The notes below the pieces were generated by a model. The model did not search any database and was not told where the DNA came from. It saw nothing but the letters and a program-made list of their open reading frames with translations. Below are positions 1-6,297 of a stretch of 8,357 bases of DNA, piece by piece. A program made the translations under genes and the position numbers. Source of the DNA: Acidobacteriaceae bacterium (GTDB lineage: Bacteria > Acidobacteriota > Terriglobia > Terriglobales > Acidobacteriaceae); assembly GCA_003164255.1 (NCBI GenBank), contig PLST01000628.1, forward strand, positions 1-8,357, given 5' to 3'. Each line of letters starts with the position of its first letter. Position 1 is the stretch's first letter.

Positions 1-611
1 ATTCCGGCAAGCGCTAGCAGCAGGAAGATCGGAATCAGGGGCAGCACGAGAGTCAGCAACAAGCCAATGTCGGGTTTGCCGTCCTGCGCGATTTGCTGAA
101 ACAACCGGATAAATCCGCGCACGAAGGGGATTGCGATCAATACCATCACGCCCAGGAAGCCTAGTCCCACCGCAATATTGAGCCAGAAAAAGCGCATGGC
201 CTGCCCGCCGTAGAGCCCCCATCCGGTGTGAATGAGCTTGGTGTTGGTGGTCAGGCAATGGAAGTAGGCGAACCGCAGCCGCGTAATCAGATAGAAGATC
301 ACGATGGACAGAAGAATCATGACCACAACGGCTGCGCCAATCGCCGCGAGCACTCCCGGCGTAAGCCAGGTAGGCCATCCAGAACCGGGCCATCCGGGTG
401 TCACGGGGAACGGCGAATGGCCCGTCGGTGCATGTCCATTCGACCCGAACGAGTGCGACGAGGATCGGAACGAGTTGCCGCCGACTCCTTCAGTGATGAT
501 CGCGACGAGGCTCAATTTCAGATACGTTCCCCAGGTGAATTGCCTGAAGAGAAACTCCCTGGTGCGTTGAATGGCAAGCGAGACGGAGTCTACGGCGGAG
601 ATGGGGATCAT
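1..611 (-). CDS. Multi-span membrane protein of unknown function, partial (C-terminus outside window)
   Basis: Reading leftwards from an ATG at 611, an open frame of 203 codons runs off the window edge, so only the N-terminal part is visible. The protein begins MIPISAVDSVSLAIQRTREF. Hydrophobic segments lie at about residues 28-42, 86-110, 141-163 and 181-202, which makes it an integral inner-membrane protein. Between the first two segments is a loop (about 44-82) rich in Gly, Ser, His and Pro. A Shine-Dalgarno-like AAGGTG (616-621) sits 4 nt before the ATG and supports this start. The gene begins 48 nt after the trmFO stop on the same strand, so co-transcription is likely. The pattern of N-terminal amphipathic helix, TMs and aromatic-rich 'FFWLN' segment loosely recalls uncharacterised acidobacterial DUF-type membrane proteins, but I assert no family. 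The gene is real with good confidence; its function is unknown. Confidence 0.8.
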   Translation of the reverse strand, partial: MIPISAVDSVSLAIQRTREFLFRQFTWGTYLKLSLVAIITEGVGGNSFRSSSHSFGSNGHAPTGHSPFPVTPGWPGSGWPTWLTPGVLAAIGAAVVVMILLSIVIFYLITRLRFAYFHCLTTNTKLIHTGWGLYGGQAMRFFWLNIAVGLGFLGVMVLIAIPFVRGFIRLFQQIAQDGKPDIGLLLTLVLPLIPIFLLLALAG

Positions 612-659
612 TTGGCACCTTTCTGGAGCAGGCCCAGCGTACCACTGAATTACGCGGAA

Positions 660-2063
660 TCAATGGGCGAAGTTCCGCAGCGGGTGGGGAATTGCGCCCC
701 ACCATGCGTCGAATGCCGCAAGGGCGCGTTCGCACACGATGCGATGGCGCTCCTTTTTGTCGCGGACTTTCTTGCGCAACTCCTCTTCCAGGGGCTCAAG
801 AAGGTCGAAGGTGATGTTGGCGGGTTGAAAGTTCTTGGGATCGGCATGGGTAATGTAGTGGACCAGGGAGCCAAGAGCCGTCGGGCGCGGGACGGGGACT
901 GGTTCTTCACCGCGCACAATTGCAGCGGCGTAGAAGCCGGCCAACATGCCGGTGGCGATGGACTCGGTGTAGCCTTCGACGCCGGAGAGCTGGCCGGCAA
1001 AGAGGATAGGATGGTCCGAACTCTCCGGTCTTAAAGGCGAGATCGGGGGCACCCGGGTTTTCAAGCGCAGACACTCGTCCAACAGCAGAGGCGCCTGGAT
1101 GTAGGTGTTGCGGTGGATCTGGCCGTAGCGCAGGAAGTGTGCGTTTTCAAGGCCGGGAATCAGGCGCAACACGCGAGCCTGTTCGCCAAACTTGAGGTGG
1201 TTCTGAAACCCGACGAGGTTGTAACTGTCGGCCCGCACGTTTTCCTTGCGCAATTGCACAACGGCCCAGGGAGTTTTTCCAGTGCGCGGGTCGCGCAGGC
1301 CTACCGGCTTCATGGGGCCAAAGCGCAGTGTGTCGCGACCGCGCCGGGCGAGCACCTCGATGGGCAAGCATCCCTCAAAATAGTCCAGCTTCTCCCATTC
1401 CTTTGCCTCCGCTGCCTCAGCGGCAAGCAAGGCATCAAGAAAAACGTCGAATTCTTCGCGATTCATGGGGCAGTTGATGTAGTCAGCCGTTCCCTTATCC
1501 CACCGCGCGGCCATGTAGACGCGATTCATGTCAATGGATTCGGCATCGACGATGGGTGAGATCGAATCGTAGAAGGCCAAGTGACCAGAGCCGGTTAGGC
1601 GCTCAATTTCGCGGCTGAGCGAGTCAGAGGTAAGCGGACCCGTGGCAAGAATGGTGAGCGCATAGGCCGGATCGGGCGCCAGGCTCACAACTTCCTCGCG
1701 GACCACGCGAATGTGCGGCTCGGCTGCTATAGCTTCTGAAATCATCCTGGAAAACTCAACGCGATCGACAGCCAGTGCGTGGCCTGCAGGTACGGCTGTC
1801 TTGTCTGCTATTTTCAAGAGCGCAGATCCTGCCCGGCGCATCTCCTGCTTGAGCAGCCATGGAGCCGTATTGGGTGATTCGCTCTTGAGAGAGTTGGAGC
1901 AAACCAGCTCGCCAAAGTCCGTGGTCTGGTGGGCAGGCGTGAGGCGAGGCTTGCCGTCAACCATGGCGCGCATTTCGTAGAGATCCACGTCGCAGCCATG
2001 GCGAGCAGCCGTCAGCGCGGCTTCGGGGCCGGCCAGTCCTCCGCCAACGACGCGAATCCTCAT
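660..2063 (-). CDS. trmFO: TrmFO, folate/FAD-dependent tRNA (uracil-54-C5)-methyltransferase
   Basis: This 467-residue cytoplasmic flavoprotein forms 5-methyluridine (T54) in the tRNA T-loop, using 5,10-methylenetetrahydrofolate as carbon donor and reduced FAD as reductant. The N-terminus shows the GidA-like dinucleotide-binding signature VVGGGLAGPEAA (residues 5-16) ending in an acidic/basic 'YEMR' (29-32). The TrmFO-specific block TDFGELVCSNSLKSES (48-63) contains Cys55. The block FEGCLPIEVLARRGRDTLRF (229-248) contains Cys232. These correspond to the two functionally important cysteines (C53 and C226) known in the Bacillus subtilis enzyme. Further family blocks are GPMKPVGLRDP and the 'YNLVGFQNHLKFGEQ' region. 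Length is slightly above the usual 435-450. The ATG at 2063 overlaps the stop of the upstream GNAT gene (ATGA), which implies translational coupling. TrmFO rather than TrmA/GidA is clear from these blocks. Confidence 0.97.
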   Translation of the reverse strand: MRIRVVGGGLAGPEAALTAARHGCDVDLYEMRAMVDGKPRLTPAHQTTDFGELVCSNSLKSESPNTAPWLLKQEMRRAGSALLKIADKTAVPAGHALAVDRVEFSRMISEAIAAEPHIRVVREEVVSLAPDPAYALTILATGPLTSDSLSREIERLTGSGHLAFYDSISPIVDAESIDMNRVYMAARWDKGTADYINCPMNREEFDVFLDALLAAEAAEAKEWEKLDYFEGCLPIEVLARRGRDTLRFGPMKPVGLRDPRTGKTPWAVVQLRKENVRADSYNLVGFQNHLKFGEQARVLRLIPGLENAHFLRYGQIHRNTYIQAPLLLDECLRLKTRVPPISPLRPESSDHPILFAGQLSGVEGYTESIATGMLAGFYAAAIVRGEEPVPVPRPTALGSLVHYITHADPKNFQPANITFDLLEPLEEELRKKVRDKKERHRIVCERALAAFDAWWGAIPHPLRNFAH

Positions 2064-2563
2064 GGTTCAGGCTCCAGTTTCACTTCAGAGCCTGCCAGGC
2101 GACGCAGCGGTTCTCCTGAGAGGCGAACATTTCGCCATTCATCAAGGAACTCTGCTCCCATTGCGCTATAGAAGTCGATGGCCGGGGTGTTCCAGTCGAG
2201 GACCTCCCACTGCAGCCGCTGACAACCGCGCTCAAGCGCAAAAGCGGCGACCCTCTTGAGCAACGCCTTTCCGAGGCCGAGGCCACGATATTCCGGCTGG
2301 ACGAACAGGTCCTCAAGATAGACCCCAGGCTGCCCCTTCCAGGTGGAGTAGTTGAAGAAGTAAAGGGCGAACCCGACGGGCAGACCATTCTGTTCGGCGA
2401 TGTGGCAGTAATAGAACGGGTTGGGGCCGAATCCATCCCGGCGCAGACCCTCCTCAGTCGCCGTGACGGCGTCTGGCGCGCGCTCATAGGTGGCCAGCGC
2501 GCGAATAAAAGCCAAGATTTGCGGGACATCCGCAACCGTTGCGGTCCGAATCGTGGTTCCCAT
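2060..2563 (-). CDS. GNAT family N-acetyltransferase, SSAT (polyamine/diamine acetyltransferase)-like
   Basis: A 167-residue single-domain acetyl-CoA-dependent acetyltransferase, presumably cytoplasmic. The acetyl-CoA pyrophosphate loop is EYRGLGLGKALL (91-102), preceded by the beta-4 strand VYLEDLFVQP (81-90). The segment WNTPAIDFYSAMGAEF (124-139) ends the fold. Tyr132 in 'DFY' matches the position of the catalytic tyrosine of human spermidine/spermine acetyltransferase ('NFYKRRGA'). The blocks DGFGPNPFYYCHIAE (43-57) and VGFALYFFNYSTW (63-75) also align by eye with the SSAT1/SSAT2 family, whose known substrates are polyamines and thialysine-type amines. Substrate here is inference; any small primary amine is possible. 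There is no Shine-Dalgarno; a -10-like TAGAAT lies 6 nt before the ATG, suggesting a leaderless mRNA. It is the first gene of the minus-strand unit, and its TGA overlaps the trmFO ATG. Confidence 0.9.
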   Translation of the reverse strand: MGTTIRTATVADVPQILAFIRALATYERAPDAVTATEEGLRRDGFGPNPFYYCHIAEQNGLPVGFALYFFNYSTWKGQPGVYLEDLFVQPEYRGLGLGKALLKRVAAFALERGCQRLQWEVLDWNTPAIDFYSAMGAEFLDEWRNVRLSGEPLRRLAGSEVKLEPEP

Positions 2564-2569
2564 TTCTTC

Positions 2570-2575
2570 ATTCTA
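2570..2575 (-). promoter_or_regulatory. Candidate -10 box for a leaderless GNAT-trmFO transcript
   Basis: On the minus strand, TAGAAT (5 of 6 matches to TATAAT) ends 6 nt before the ATG at 2563. Transcription would then start at or next to the A of the start codon. No purine-rich ribosome binding site precedes this ATG, which fits leaderless initiation. No good -35 hexamer is visible at 16-18 nt spacing, so the call rests on the -10 and its position. Confidence 0.4.
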
Positions 2576-2666
2576 AAGTGTGATAGAGGCCACATGTAAT
2601 CAGCGACCTAAGGTACTAGGATGATGGGTCGGGGGTGTTGCGCAAGGATTGCGGAAGTACCCAAGG

Positions 2667-2696
2667 TGCAACCCGGGACTCGTCTTATCCGTCCTA
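2667..2696 (+). promoter_or_regulatory. Candidate ECF-sigma-factor promoter (TGCAACC / CGTCCTA)
   Basis: TGCAACC at 2667-2673 is followed 16 nt later by CGTCCTA at 2690-2696. The 'AAC' -35 core plus a 'CGTC' -10 core at this distance is the architecture of extracytoplasmic-function sigma promoters; B. subtilis sigma-M/sigma-W sites are TGAAAC, about 16-17 nt, then CGTC or CGTA. It reads rightwards toward the TPR gene, whose start is about 310 nt downstream. It would therefore give a long 5' leader, or transcribe something within the leader. The call is by motif only. Confidence 0.42.
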
Positions 2697-2718
2697 GTGA
2701 CACGGGAGGAGTGAATTT

Positions 2719-2925
2719 TTGGCTCCAGCCGGGCTAACAGCCCTTGTGCCGGGTGCACGGTTGGATTTAACTTTGGTTCTGCCGAGAAATCAGATCTGCG
2801 CAACGGTCCAGCCGTTCATAGGGGCACCCATCCGCAGGGGAAACCTGATTTCGGGCTCTTCAAGTTTTGCGGCAAGGCGTGTTGTTCGGTGCAGTGGATC
2901 GCATGGCCTGGCTGGTTGGAGATGA
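2719..2925 (+). CDS. Doubtful small ORF in the leader region, TTG start
   Basis: A 68-codon frame begins with TTG 7 nt after an excellent Shine-Dalgarno-like GGGAGGAG (2704-2711), just downstream of the ECF-type promoter candidate. The predicted peptide starts MAPAGLTALVPGARLDLTLV and is arginine-rich at its C-terminal end. It has no clear signal peptide, transmembrane helix or recognisable domain. It ends about 90 nt before the TPR gene start. It may be a chance frame in GC-rich DNA, a leader peptide, or a remnant of a decayed gene. I list it only because the ribosome-binding site and promoter are in the right places. Confidence 0.2.
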   Translation: MAPAGLTALVPGARLDLTLVLPRNQICATVQPFIGAPIRRGNLISGSSSFAARRVVRCSGSHGLAGWR

Positions 2926-3001
2926 GGCGCAGGCCTCTCCCAGCAAAGTAAAAGAGATAAGATTTTTTGAGCACGCGGGCAAGATGGTTCGCGATGCTCC
3001 C

Positions 3002-3007
3002 AAGGAG
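3002..3007 (+). promoter_or_regulatory. Ribosome binding site fixing the TPR gene start at 3014
   Basis: AAGGAG lies 6 nt before the ATG at 3014. The same frame is open upstream to a potential start at 2867, but the residues it would add are unlike an exported protein. They would also bury the signal peptide, which begins exactly at the ATG after this site. The site therefore decides the start. Confidence 0.85.
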
Positions 3008-3013
3008 AAGAAC

Positions 3014-4201
3014 ATGAAGCGCAACATTTCACTTTGGCTGGGTCTGCTGGCCTTCGCCCTTTTGCCCGCTTTTGCCCAGACCCCGGCCGGTCCCACGGGT
3101 AAAGTGCATGGACATGTGACCAATCCCACCGGTGAGCCCCAGGCGAATGGCACTGTAGGCCTTTCGACCGATGGCGGAGCTACACAGAAGTTCACTTATC
3201 CAGTGGGCCCCGATGGCAACTACGCCGGTGACGCGGCTCCTGGTACGTATTCGGCAGTCTACCGCGCTCCCGATACACCGGCCGGAAAAATGGTCGATAT
3301 GCTCAGGGGCGTCAGGATTGTTGAAGGCACCGACGTGGTGGCAGACATCGACATGTCTCGCCAGGAATTCATCGACAAGATGCCCGCGGACCAGAAGAAG
3401 CAGCTCGAGGACCTGAAGAAGGCCAATGCAGAAGCCCTCAAGACCAACCAGGTCATCAACACGTTGAATGCCGACCTGAAGGTTGTGAATCAGGACATCA
3501 AGGATGCTGAAGGCGCACGGGCACAATCAGCCCAGGTCCTGGGCGCAGCAGCCACTCGCGATGCTGTTGAAGCCAAGGCGGACGAGATCAGGACGGCCAA
3601 ATACACTGAGATCGAAACTCTGATGAAGAAGGACACCGCAGTGATGCCCGACCAGTCCATCCTGTGGACAAATTTGGGGCGCGCGGACGTAGGCCTCAAG
3701 AAGTATGACGAGGCGGAGACCAACTACAAGAAAGCCCTGGATCTTGAGAACGCCTCGAAGAAACCGAAGCCGGAAGTGATCGGCGTTGCCGATGCGGGCC
3801 TTGGCGAAGTTTACGCACGCCAGGGAAAAGTCCCGGAAGCGAATGCTGCGTTTGACGCAGCGGCCAAGGCAGATCCGACACGGGCCAGCTTCCACCTGCG
3901 CAATGAAGCGGTCATCTTCTTCCAGGAGAAGAACACAGATGCTCAGGTTGCGGCTGCAGCTGAGGCGCTCAAGGCCGATCCCAACCAGGCAATCCTCTAC
4001 TACATCATGGGCCAGGGGCTGATTCAGAAGGCCACGATTGATCCCAAGACGCAGCGGATCGTTCTACCCCCCGATTGCACCGACGCCTATCAGCACTACC
4101 TGGCCCTGGCTCCCACCGGACCTTATGCCGCCGAGGTCAAGGGGATTCTGGATCAGGCTGGTGAGAAGGTGAGCACCAACTACAAGGCTCCCAAGAAGTA
4201 G
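3014..4201 (+). CDS. Secreted protein with carboxypeptidase-regulatory-like domain and TPR repeats
   Basis: A 395-residue exported protein of unknown specific role. Residues 1-21 form a signal peptide (MKRN, hydrophobic core, AFA cleavage before QT). Residues 28-113 look like a transthyretin/CarboxypepD_reg-type beta-sandwich: GKVHGHVTNPTGEPQANGTV, then 'GPDGNYAGDAAPGTYSAVYR' and a closing strand. Residues 115-205 are a charged, probably helical/coiled-coil stretch. TPR-like units follow at about 216-249 (NLGRADVGLKKYDEAETNYKKAL), 257-289 (AGLGEVYARQGKVPEANAAF), 291-323 and 325-366. The lysine-rich end is KAPKK. Such beta-sandwich plus TPR exported proteins recur in acidobacterial genomes, where they are thought to be periplasmic or surface scaffolds; that role is inference. 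The gene stands alone, with a strong terminator after it and a long upstream region. Confidence 0.88.
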   Translation: MKRNISLWLGLLAFALLPAFAQTPAGPTGKVHGHVTNPTGEPQANGTVGLSTDGGATQKFTYPVGPDGNYAGDAAPGTYSAVYRAPDTPAGKMVDMLRGVRIVEGTDVVADIDMSRQEFIDKMPADQKKQLEDLKKANAEALKTNQVINTLNADLKVVNQDIKDAEGARAQSAQVLGAAATRDAVEAKADEIRTAKYTEIETLMKKDTAVMPDQSILWTNLGRADVGLKKYDEAETNYKKALDLENASKKPKPEVIGVADAGLGEVYARQGKVPEANAAFDAAAKADPTRASFHLRNEAVIFFQEKNTDAQVAAAAEALKADPNQAILYYIMGQGLIQKATIDPKTQRIVLPPDCTDAYQHYLALAPTGPYAAEVKGILDQAGEKVSTNYKAPKK

Positions 4202-4228
4202 CGTTCCATCAACCCTGTTTCACCTGTG

Positions 4229-4259
4229 AAGGGCGCGTTCGCATTGCGGACGCGCCCTT
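4229..4259 (+). terminator. Strong hairpin terminator after the TPR gene
   Basis: AAGGGCGCGT (4229-4238) pairs perfectly with ACGCGCCCTT (4250-4259). The pairing continues inward through a T-G wobble and CGC/GCG, leaving an ATT loop, for about 14 pairs in all. It starts 27 nt after the TPR stop codon. The T tract is short (CCCTTTC), so it is a long-stem, weak-tail type, but no other role is apparent. Confidence 0.85.
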
Positions 4260-4325
4260 TCGGCGTTTCCGCACTCCACAGGGCGAGGTTGAACAATACC
4301 GAAGTCTCGCCGGGCCTCAACACTC

Positions 4326-4331
4326 TACAAT
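4326..4331 (+). promoter_or_regulatory. Candidate -10 box for a leaderless moeA transcript
   Basis: TACAAT (5 of 6 to TATAAT) ends 7 nt before the moeA ATG at 4339, so the expected transcription start coincides with the start codon. No Shine-Dalgarno is seen between terminator and ATG. A TTGAAC at 4289-4294 is too far upstream to be its -35. The placement mirrors the -10 box of the GNAT gene in this window. Confidence 0.45.
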
Positions 4332-4338
4332 CCATTGC

Positions 4339-5643
4339 ATGAGTACGGAACTACCCAGCTACGAGGAAGCCACCGCGCTTGTGGCCGCATATTTGGGCCA
4401 CGCCGGCCGGCTTCAGCCGTTGTGCGAGCGGGTTGAAATTGGTCGTGCGTCTGGCCGCGTTCTGGCGAAGCCGCTGCTCGCGGATCGGGATATGCCACCG
4501 TTTGCACGCTCCACGCGCGATGGCTTTGCCTGCCATGCACGGGAGGCATCGGCGCATATGCCTCTCACGGTGGCGGGTCTTTCGCGTGCGGGTGATTTGC
4601 CTGCCAGCGAACTGCATTCGGGATCGGCCTGGGAGATCATGACCGGGGCTCCAGTTCCCCCGGGCGCCGACGCCGTGGCGATGCTGGAACATGTTGAAAC
4701 CGCAGACGGCAAAATAAGACTTGCGCCAAAGCGCAGCCTGAAGCCGGGCGCTAACATCGTGGCGCAAGGGGCCCAGGCACGCAAGGGAGATGAGTTGCTG
4801 CCGACAGGAACTGCGATTTCGGCTGCGCAGGTGGCCTTGGCGGCGGCGTGCGGACATTCGGTTCTGGAAGTTTTTGCCAGGCCGCGCGTGGCCATCCTGT
4901 CGACAGGCGACGAGATTGTTCCCATCAAGTCCCTGCCCAGCCCCGGACAAATCCGCAACTCCAATGGTCCCATGCTGGCGGCGATGGTGGTCGCTGCGGG
5001 CGGTGAACCCTGGATCTTGCCGACCGCCGCGGACAATTCCCGAGCTTTGGACTCGGCGGTTGCCCAAGCGATGGAAGCGGATCTGCTGATCGTGACCGGG
5101 GGCGTTTCGGCAGGCAAATTCGATCTTGTGGAACCAGCATTGGCCCGCGCAGGAGCCCGTTTCCACTTTACCGGCGTACGCATTCAACCCGGCAAGCCAC
5201 TTGTGTTTGGTGAATTGCCAAAGCGCTCAGGGGAACATGGAAGCCTGGCGCCTTCGACGTCCGCCAAAACGACATTGCGTTCAACGGCAGCTACGCACCT
5301 GCCATTTCTTGGGCTTCCGGGCAACCCTGTCTCTTCCGCAGTGACATTTCTGCTGTTTGCCGCGCCTGTTTTGGCCATGCTGGCCGGCAACATCGAAGCC
5401 AGCCCGCGCTTTGCACTGGCAAGGCTGAGTAGTTTGGCTGAAAACGCCAAGGCCGGCCTCACTCGATTTCTGCCAGCAAAGTGTAGCTTTGGTTCTGGTG
5501 GCGGAATTCCTGAGGTTTCCCTAGTTTCCTGGCAGGGTTCCGGCGACATAGGGGCCATGGCCCTTGCCAACTGTTTTCTCATGCTGCCCGAAGACGCCCG
5601 GCATCCGGAGCCGGGCGCAACGGTAAGAATCCTGCTCTATTGA
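4339..5643 (+). CDS. moeA: MoeA, molybdopterin molybdotransferase
   Basis: A 434-residue cytoplasmic enzyme that inserts molybdate into adenylylated molybdopterin, the last step of basic molybdenum cofactor synthesis. Family blocks appear in order. FARSTRDGFA is at 56-65, with Asp61 matching the conserved Asp of E. coli MoeA 'SAMDGYA'. IMTGAPVPPGADAV follows at 100-113. The MPT-binding fold then shows ILSTGDEI (186-193), IRNSNGPML (205-213), TGGVSAGKFD (253-262), VRIQPGKPLVFG (280-291) and FLGLPGNPVSSAVTF (323-337). The C-terminal beta domain ends with GSGDIGAMALANCF. It is longer than the E. coli protein (411) mainly because about 27-30 Ser/Thr/Lys-rich residues (292-321) sit between the KPLVFG and LPGNPVS blocks, where E. 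coli has only a few. The next gene, moaC, starts 9 nt after the stop, making a Moco operon. Confidence 0.96.
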   Translation: MSTELPSYEEATALVAAYLGHAGRLQPLCERVEIGRASGRVLAKPLLADRDMPPFARSTRDGFACHAREASAHMPLTVAGLSRAGDLPASELHSGSAWEIMTGAPVPPGADAVAMLEHVETADGKIRLAPKRSLKPGANIVAQGAQARKGDELLPTGTAISAAQVALAAACGHSVLEVFARPRVAILSTGDEIVPIKSLPSPGQIRNSNGPMLAAMVVAAGGEPWILPTAADNSRALDSAVAQAMEADLLIVTGGVSAGKFDLVEPALARAGARFHFTGVRIQPGKPLVFGELPKRSGEHGSLAPSTSAKTTLRSTAATHLPFLGLPGNPVSSAVTFLLFAAPVLAMLAGNIEASPRFALARLSSLAENAKAGLTRFLPAKCSFGSGGGIPEVSLVSWQGSGDIGAMALANCFLMLPEDARHPEPGATVRILLY

Positions 5644-5652
5644 GGAACACGA

Positions 5653-6222
5653 ATGCCGCGAGCCACACAAGCAAAGTCTCAGGGTCAAGCAAAGACTTCA
5701 GGCCAAGCAAAGTCTTCGAGTCAAGCAAAGTCTTCGAGGCCGCGAAACGCGAAGACGCGCCTTTCCCATTTCGACAAGGCTGGGCAGGCCAGCATGGTGG
5801 ACGTCAGCGCGAAATCGAACAGCCGCCGAACTGCGACCGCCTCGGCGTTTGTCGAGTTATCGGCTGCAGTACTGGCAGCCTTGCCGGCCAATCCCAAAGG
5901 AAACCCGCTTGAAGTGGCACGCATTGCCGGCATACAGGCAGCCAAGCGCACCGCCGACCTGATCCCCATGTGCCATCCGCTGGCGCTCACGCGGGTTGAC
6001 GTGCAGACGAAAATTGAGGACGGAGGAGTTGGCATCAGAACAACGGTTACTACAACCGGTCCAACTGGCGTTGAGATGGAGGCTCTGACCGCGGCCGCAG
6101 TTGCAGCTCTCACGGTTTATGACATGACCAAGGCGCTGGACAAGTCGATCGTGATCCGCTCGGTGCAACTCGAGAGCAAAACAGGCGGCAAAAGCGGCAA
6201 TTACGCAAGAAAGAAGGGCTGA
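5653..6222 (+). CDS. moaC: MoaC, cyclic pyranopterin monophosphate synthase, with repeat-built basic N-terminal tail
   Basis: A 189-residue protein that converts the MoaA product (3',8-cyclo-7,8-dihydro-GTP) to cyclic pyranopterin monophosphate, the first stage of Moco synthesis. The catalytic domain covers about 37-183: HFDKAGQASMVDVSAKSNSR, KGNPLEVARIAGIQAAKRT, LIPMCHPLALTRV, GPTGVEMEALTAAAVAALTV, YDMTKALDK and SKTGGKSGNY. Residues matching the E. coli active site are Lys82, His108, Glu141/Glu143, Asp157 and Lys160, all present. E. coli MoaC is about 160 residues. The extra ~35 at the N-terminus are low complexity, made of QAKSQG, QAKTSG, QAKSSS and QAKSSR. The start is supported by a Shine-Dalgarno GAGGA (5642-5646) that overlaps the moeA stop, 6 nt before the ATG. 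No better start lies between the tail and the domain; Met48 would cut off the first strand. Confidence 0.96.
   Translation: MPRATQAKSQGQAKTSGQAKSSSQAKSSRPRNAKTRLSHFDKAGQASMVDVSAKSNSRRTATASAFVELSAAVLAALPANPKGNPLEVARIAGIQAAKRTADLIPMCHPLALTRVDVQTKIEDGGVGIRTTVTTTGPTGVEMEALTAAAVAALTVYDMTKALDKSIVIRSVQLESKTGGKSGNYARKKG
5668..5739 (+). repeat. Four tandem 18-bp repeats inside moaC
   Basis: Four contiguous 18-bp units start at 5668, 5686, 5704 and 5722. Each begins CAAGCAAAG and the last two differ only at the final base. The unit is a multiple of three and codes for six residues, QAK followed by S/T/Q/G/R variants (residues 6-29). The closeness of units 3 and 4 suggests recent duplication. Confidence 0.95.
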
Positions 6223-6297
6223 AGAAAGGTTATAGATGCGGGCTTTCGTCCTCTGGTTAATTGGGATAGGATTCTTCTTCGACCGGATGGAGGCACG

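Larger units (their letters stand above)
2564..3013. other. Divergent intergenic region with probable regulatory content, no convincing gene
   Basis: About 450 nt separate the start of the GNAT gene (minus) from the start of the secreted TPR gene (plus). Reading frames here are short or overlap known genes. Visible contents are a -10 box for the GNAT gene, an ECF-type promoter candidate at 2667-2696, a TTG-started small ORF at 2719-2925 of doubtful reality, and short inverted repeats. These are GGGCT-AAC-AGCCC (2731-2743), AACGG-TCCAG-CCGTT (2802-2816), CAGG-GGAAA-CCTG (2835-2847) and GAGGC-GCAG-GCCTC (2924-2937). Stems this short occur by chance in GC-rich DNA. I could not match the region to a known riboswitch. 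Confidence 0.6.

Noticed and set aside
228..1034. 268-codon plus-strand open frame opposite the membrane protein and trmFO
   Set aside because: It spans the ends of two well-supported minus-strand genes, its product is low complexity with no domain, and it is a shadow of GC-rich coding DNA.
2600..2803. 67-codon minus-strand frame in the intergenic region
   Set aside because: No ribosome binding site or domain, and it runs across the ECF-type promoter candidate on the other strand.
2867..3013. N-terminal extension of the TPR protein from an upstream start
   Set aside because: A Shine-Dalgarno and a clean signal peptide begin at 3014; the extension would bury the signal peptide.
2697..3013. 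Riboswitch (TPP, cobalamin or c-di-GMP) in the leader
   Set aside because: An ACCTGAT at 2843-2849 and small stems drew attention, but the required partner motifs (for example CTGAGA for TPP, or the B12 box) are missing.
4494..4533. Arg60 replacing Met in the MoeA 'SxMDGYA' motif as a loss of function
   Set aside because: The key Asp61 is kept and STRDGFA-type variants occur in functional MoeA families, so it is not evidence of inactivation.
4351..5187. 278-codon minus-strand open frame inside moeA
   Set aside because: It lies wholly antisense to a clear MoeA with all family motifs, and its translation is Arg/His/Cys-rich without a fold.
5640..5912. Plus-strand frame starting at the moeA stop and overlapping moaC, with its own repeated SSKVFE peptide
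   Set aside because: It is the alternate-frame reading of the 18-bp repeats. The MoaC frame has the Shine-Dalgarno site and the conserved domain.
6223..6297. Separate promoter for the GH30 gene (TAGGAT at 6267-6272)
   Set aside because: Only 4 of 6 matches to a -10 and no plausible -35; read-through from moaC is equally likely.
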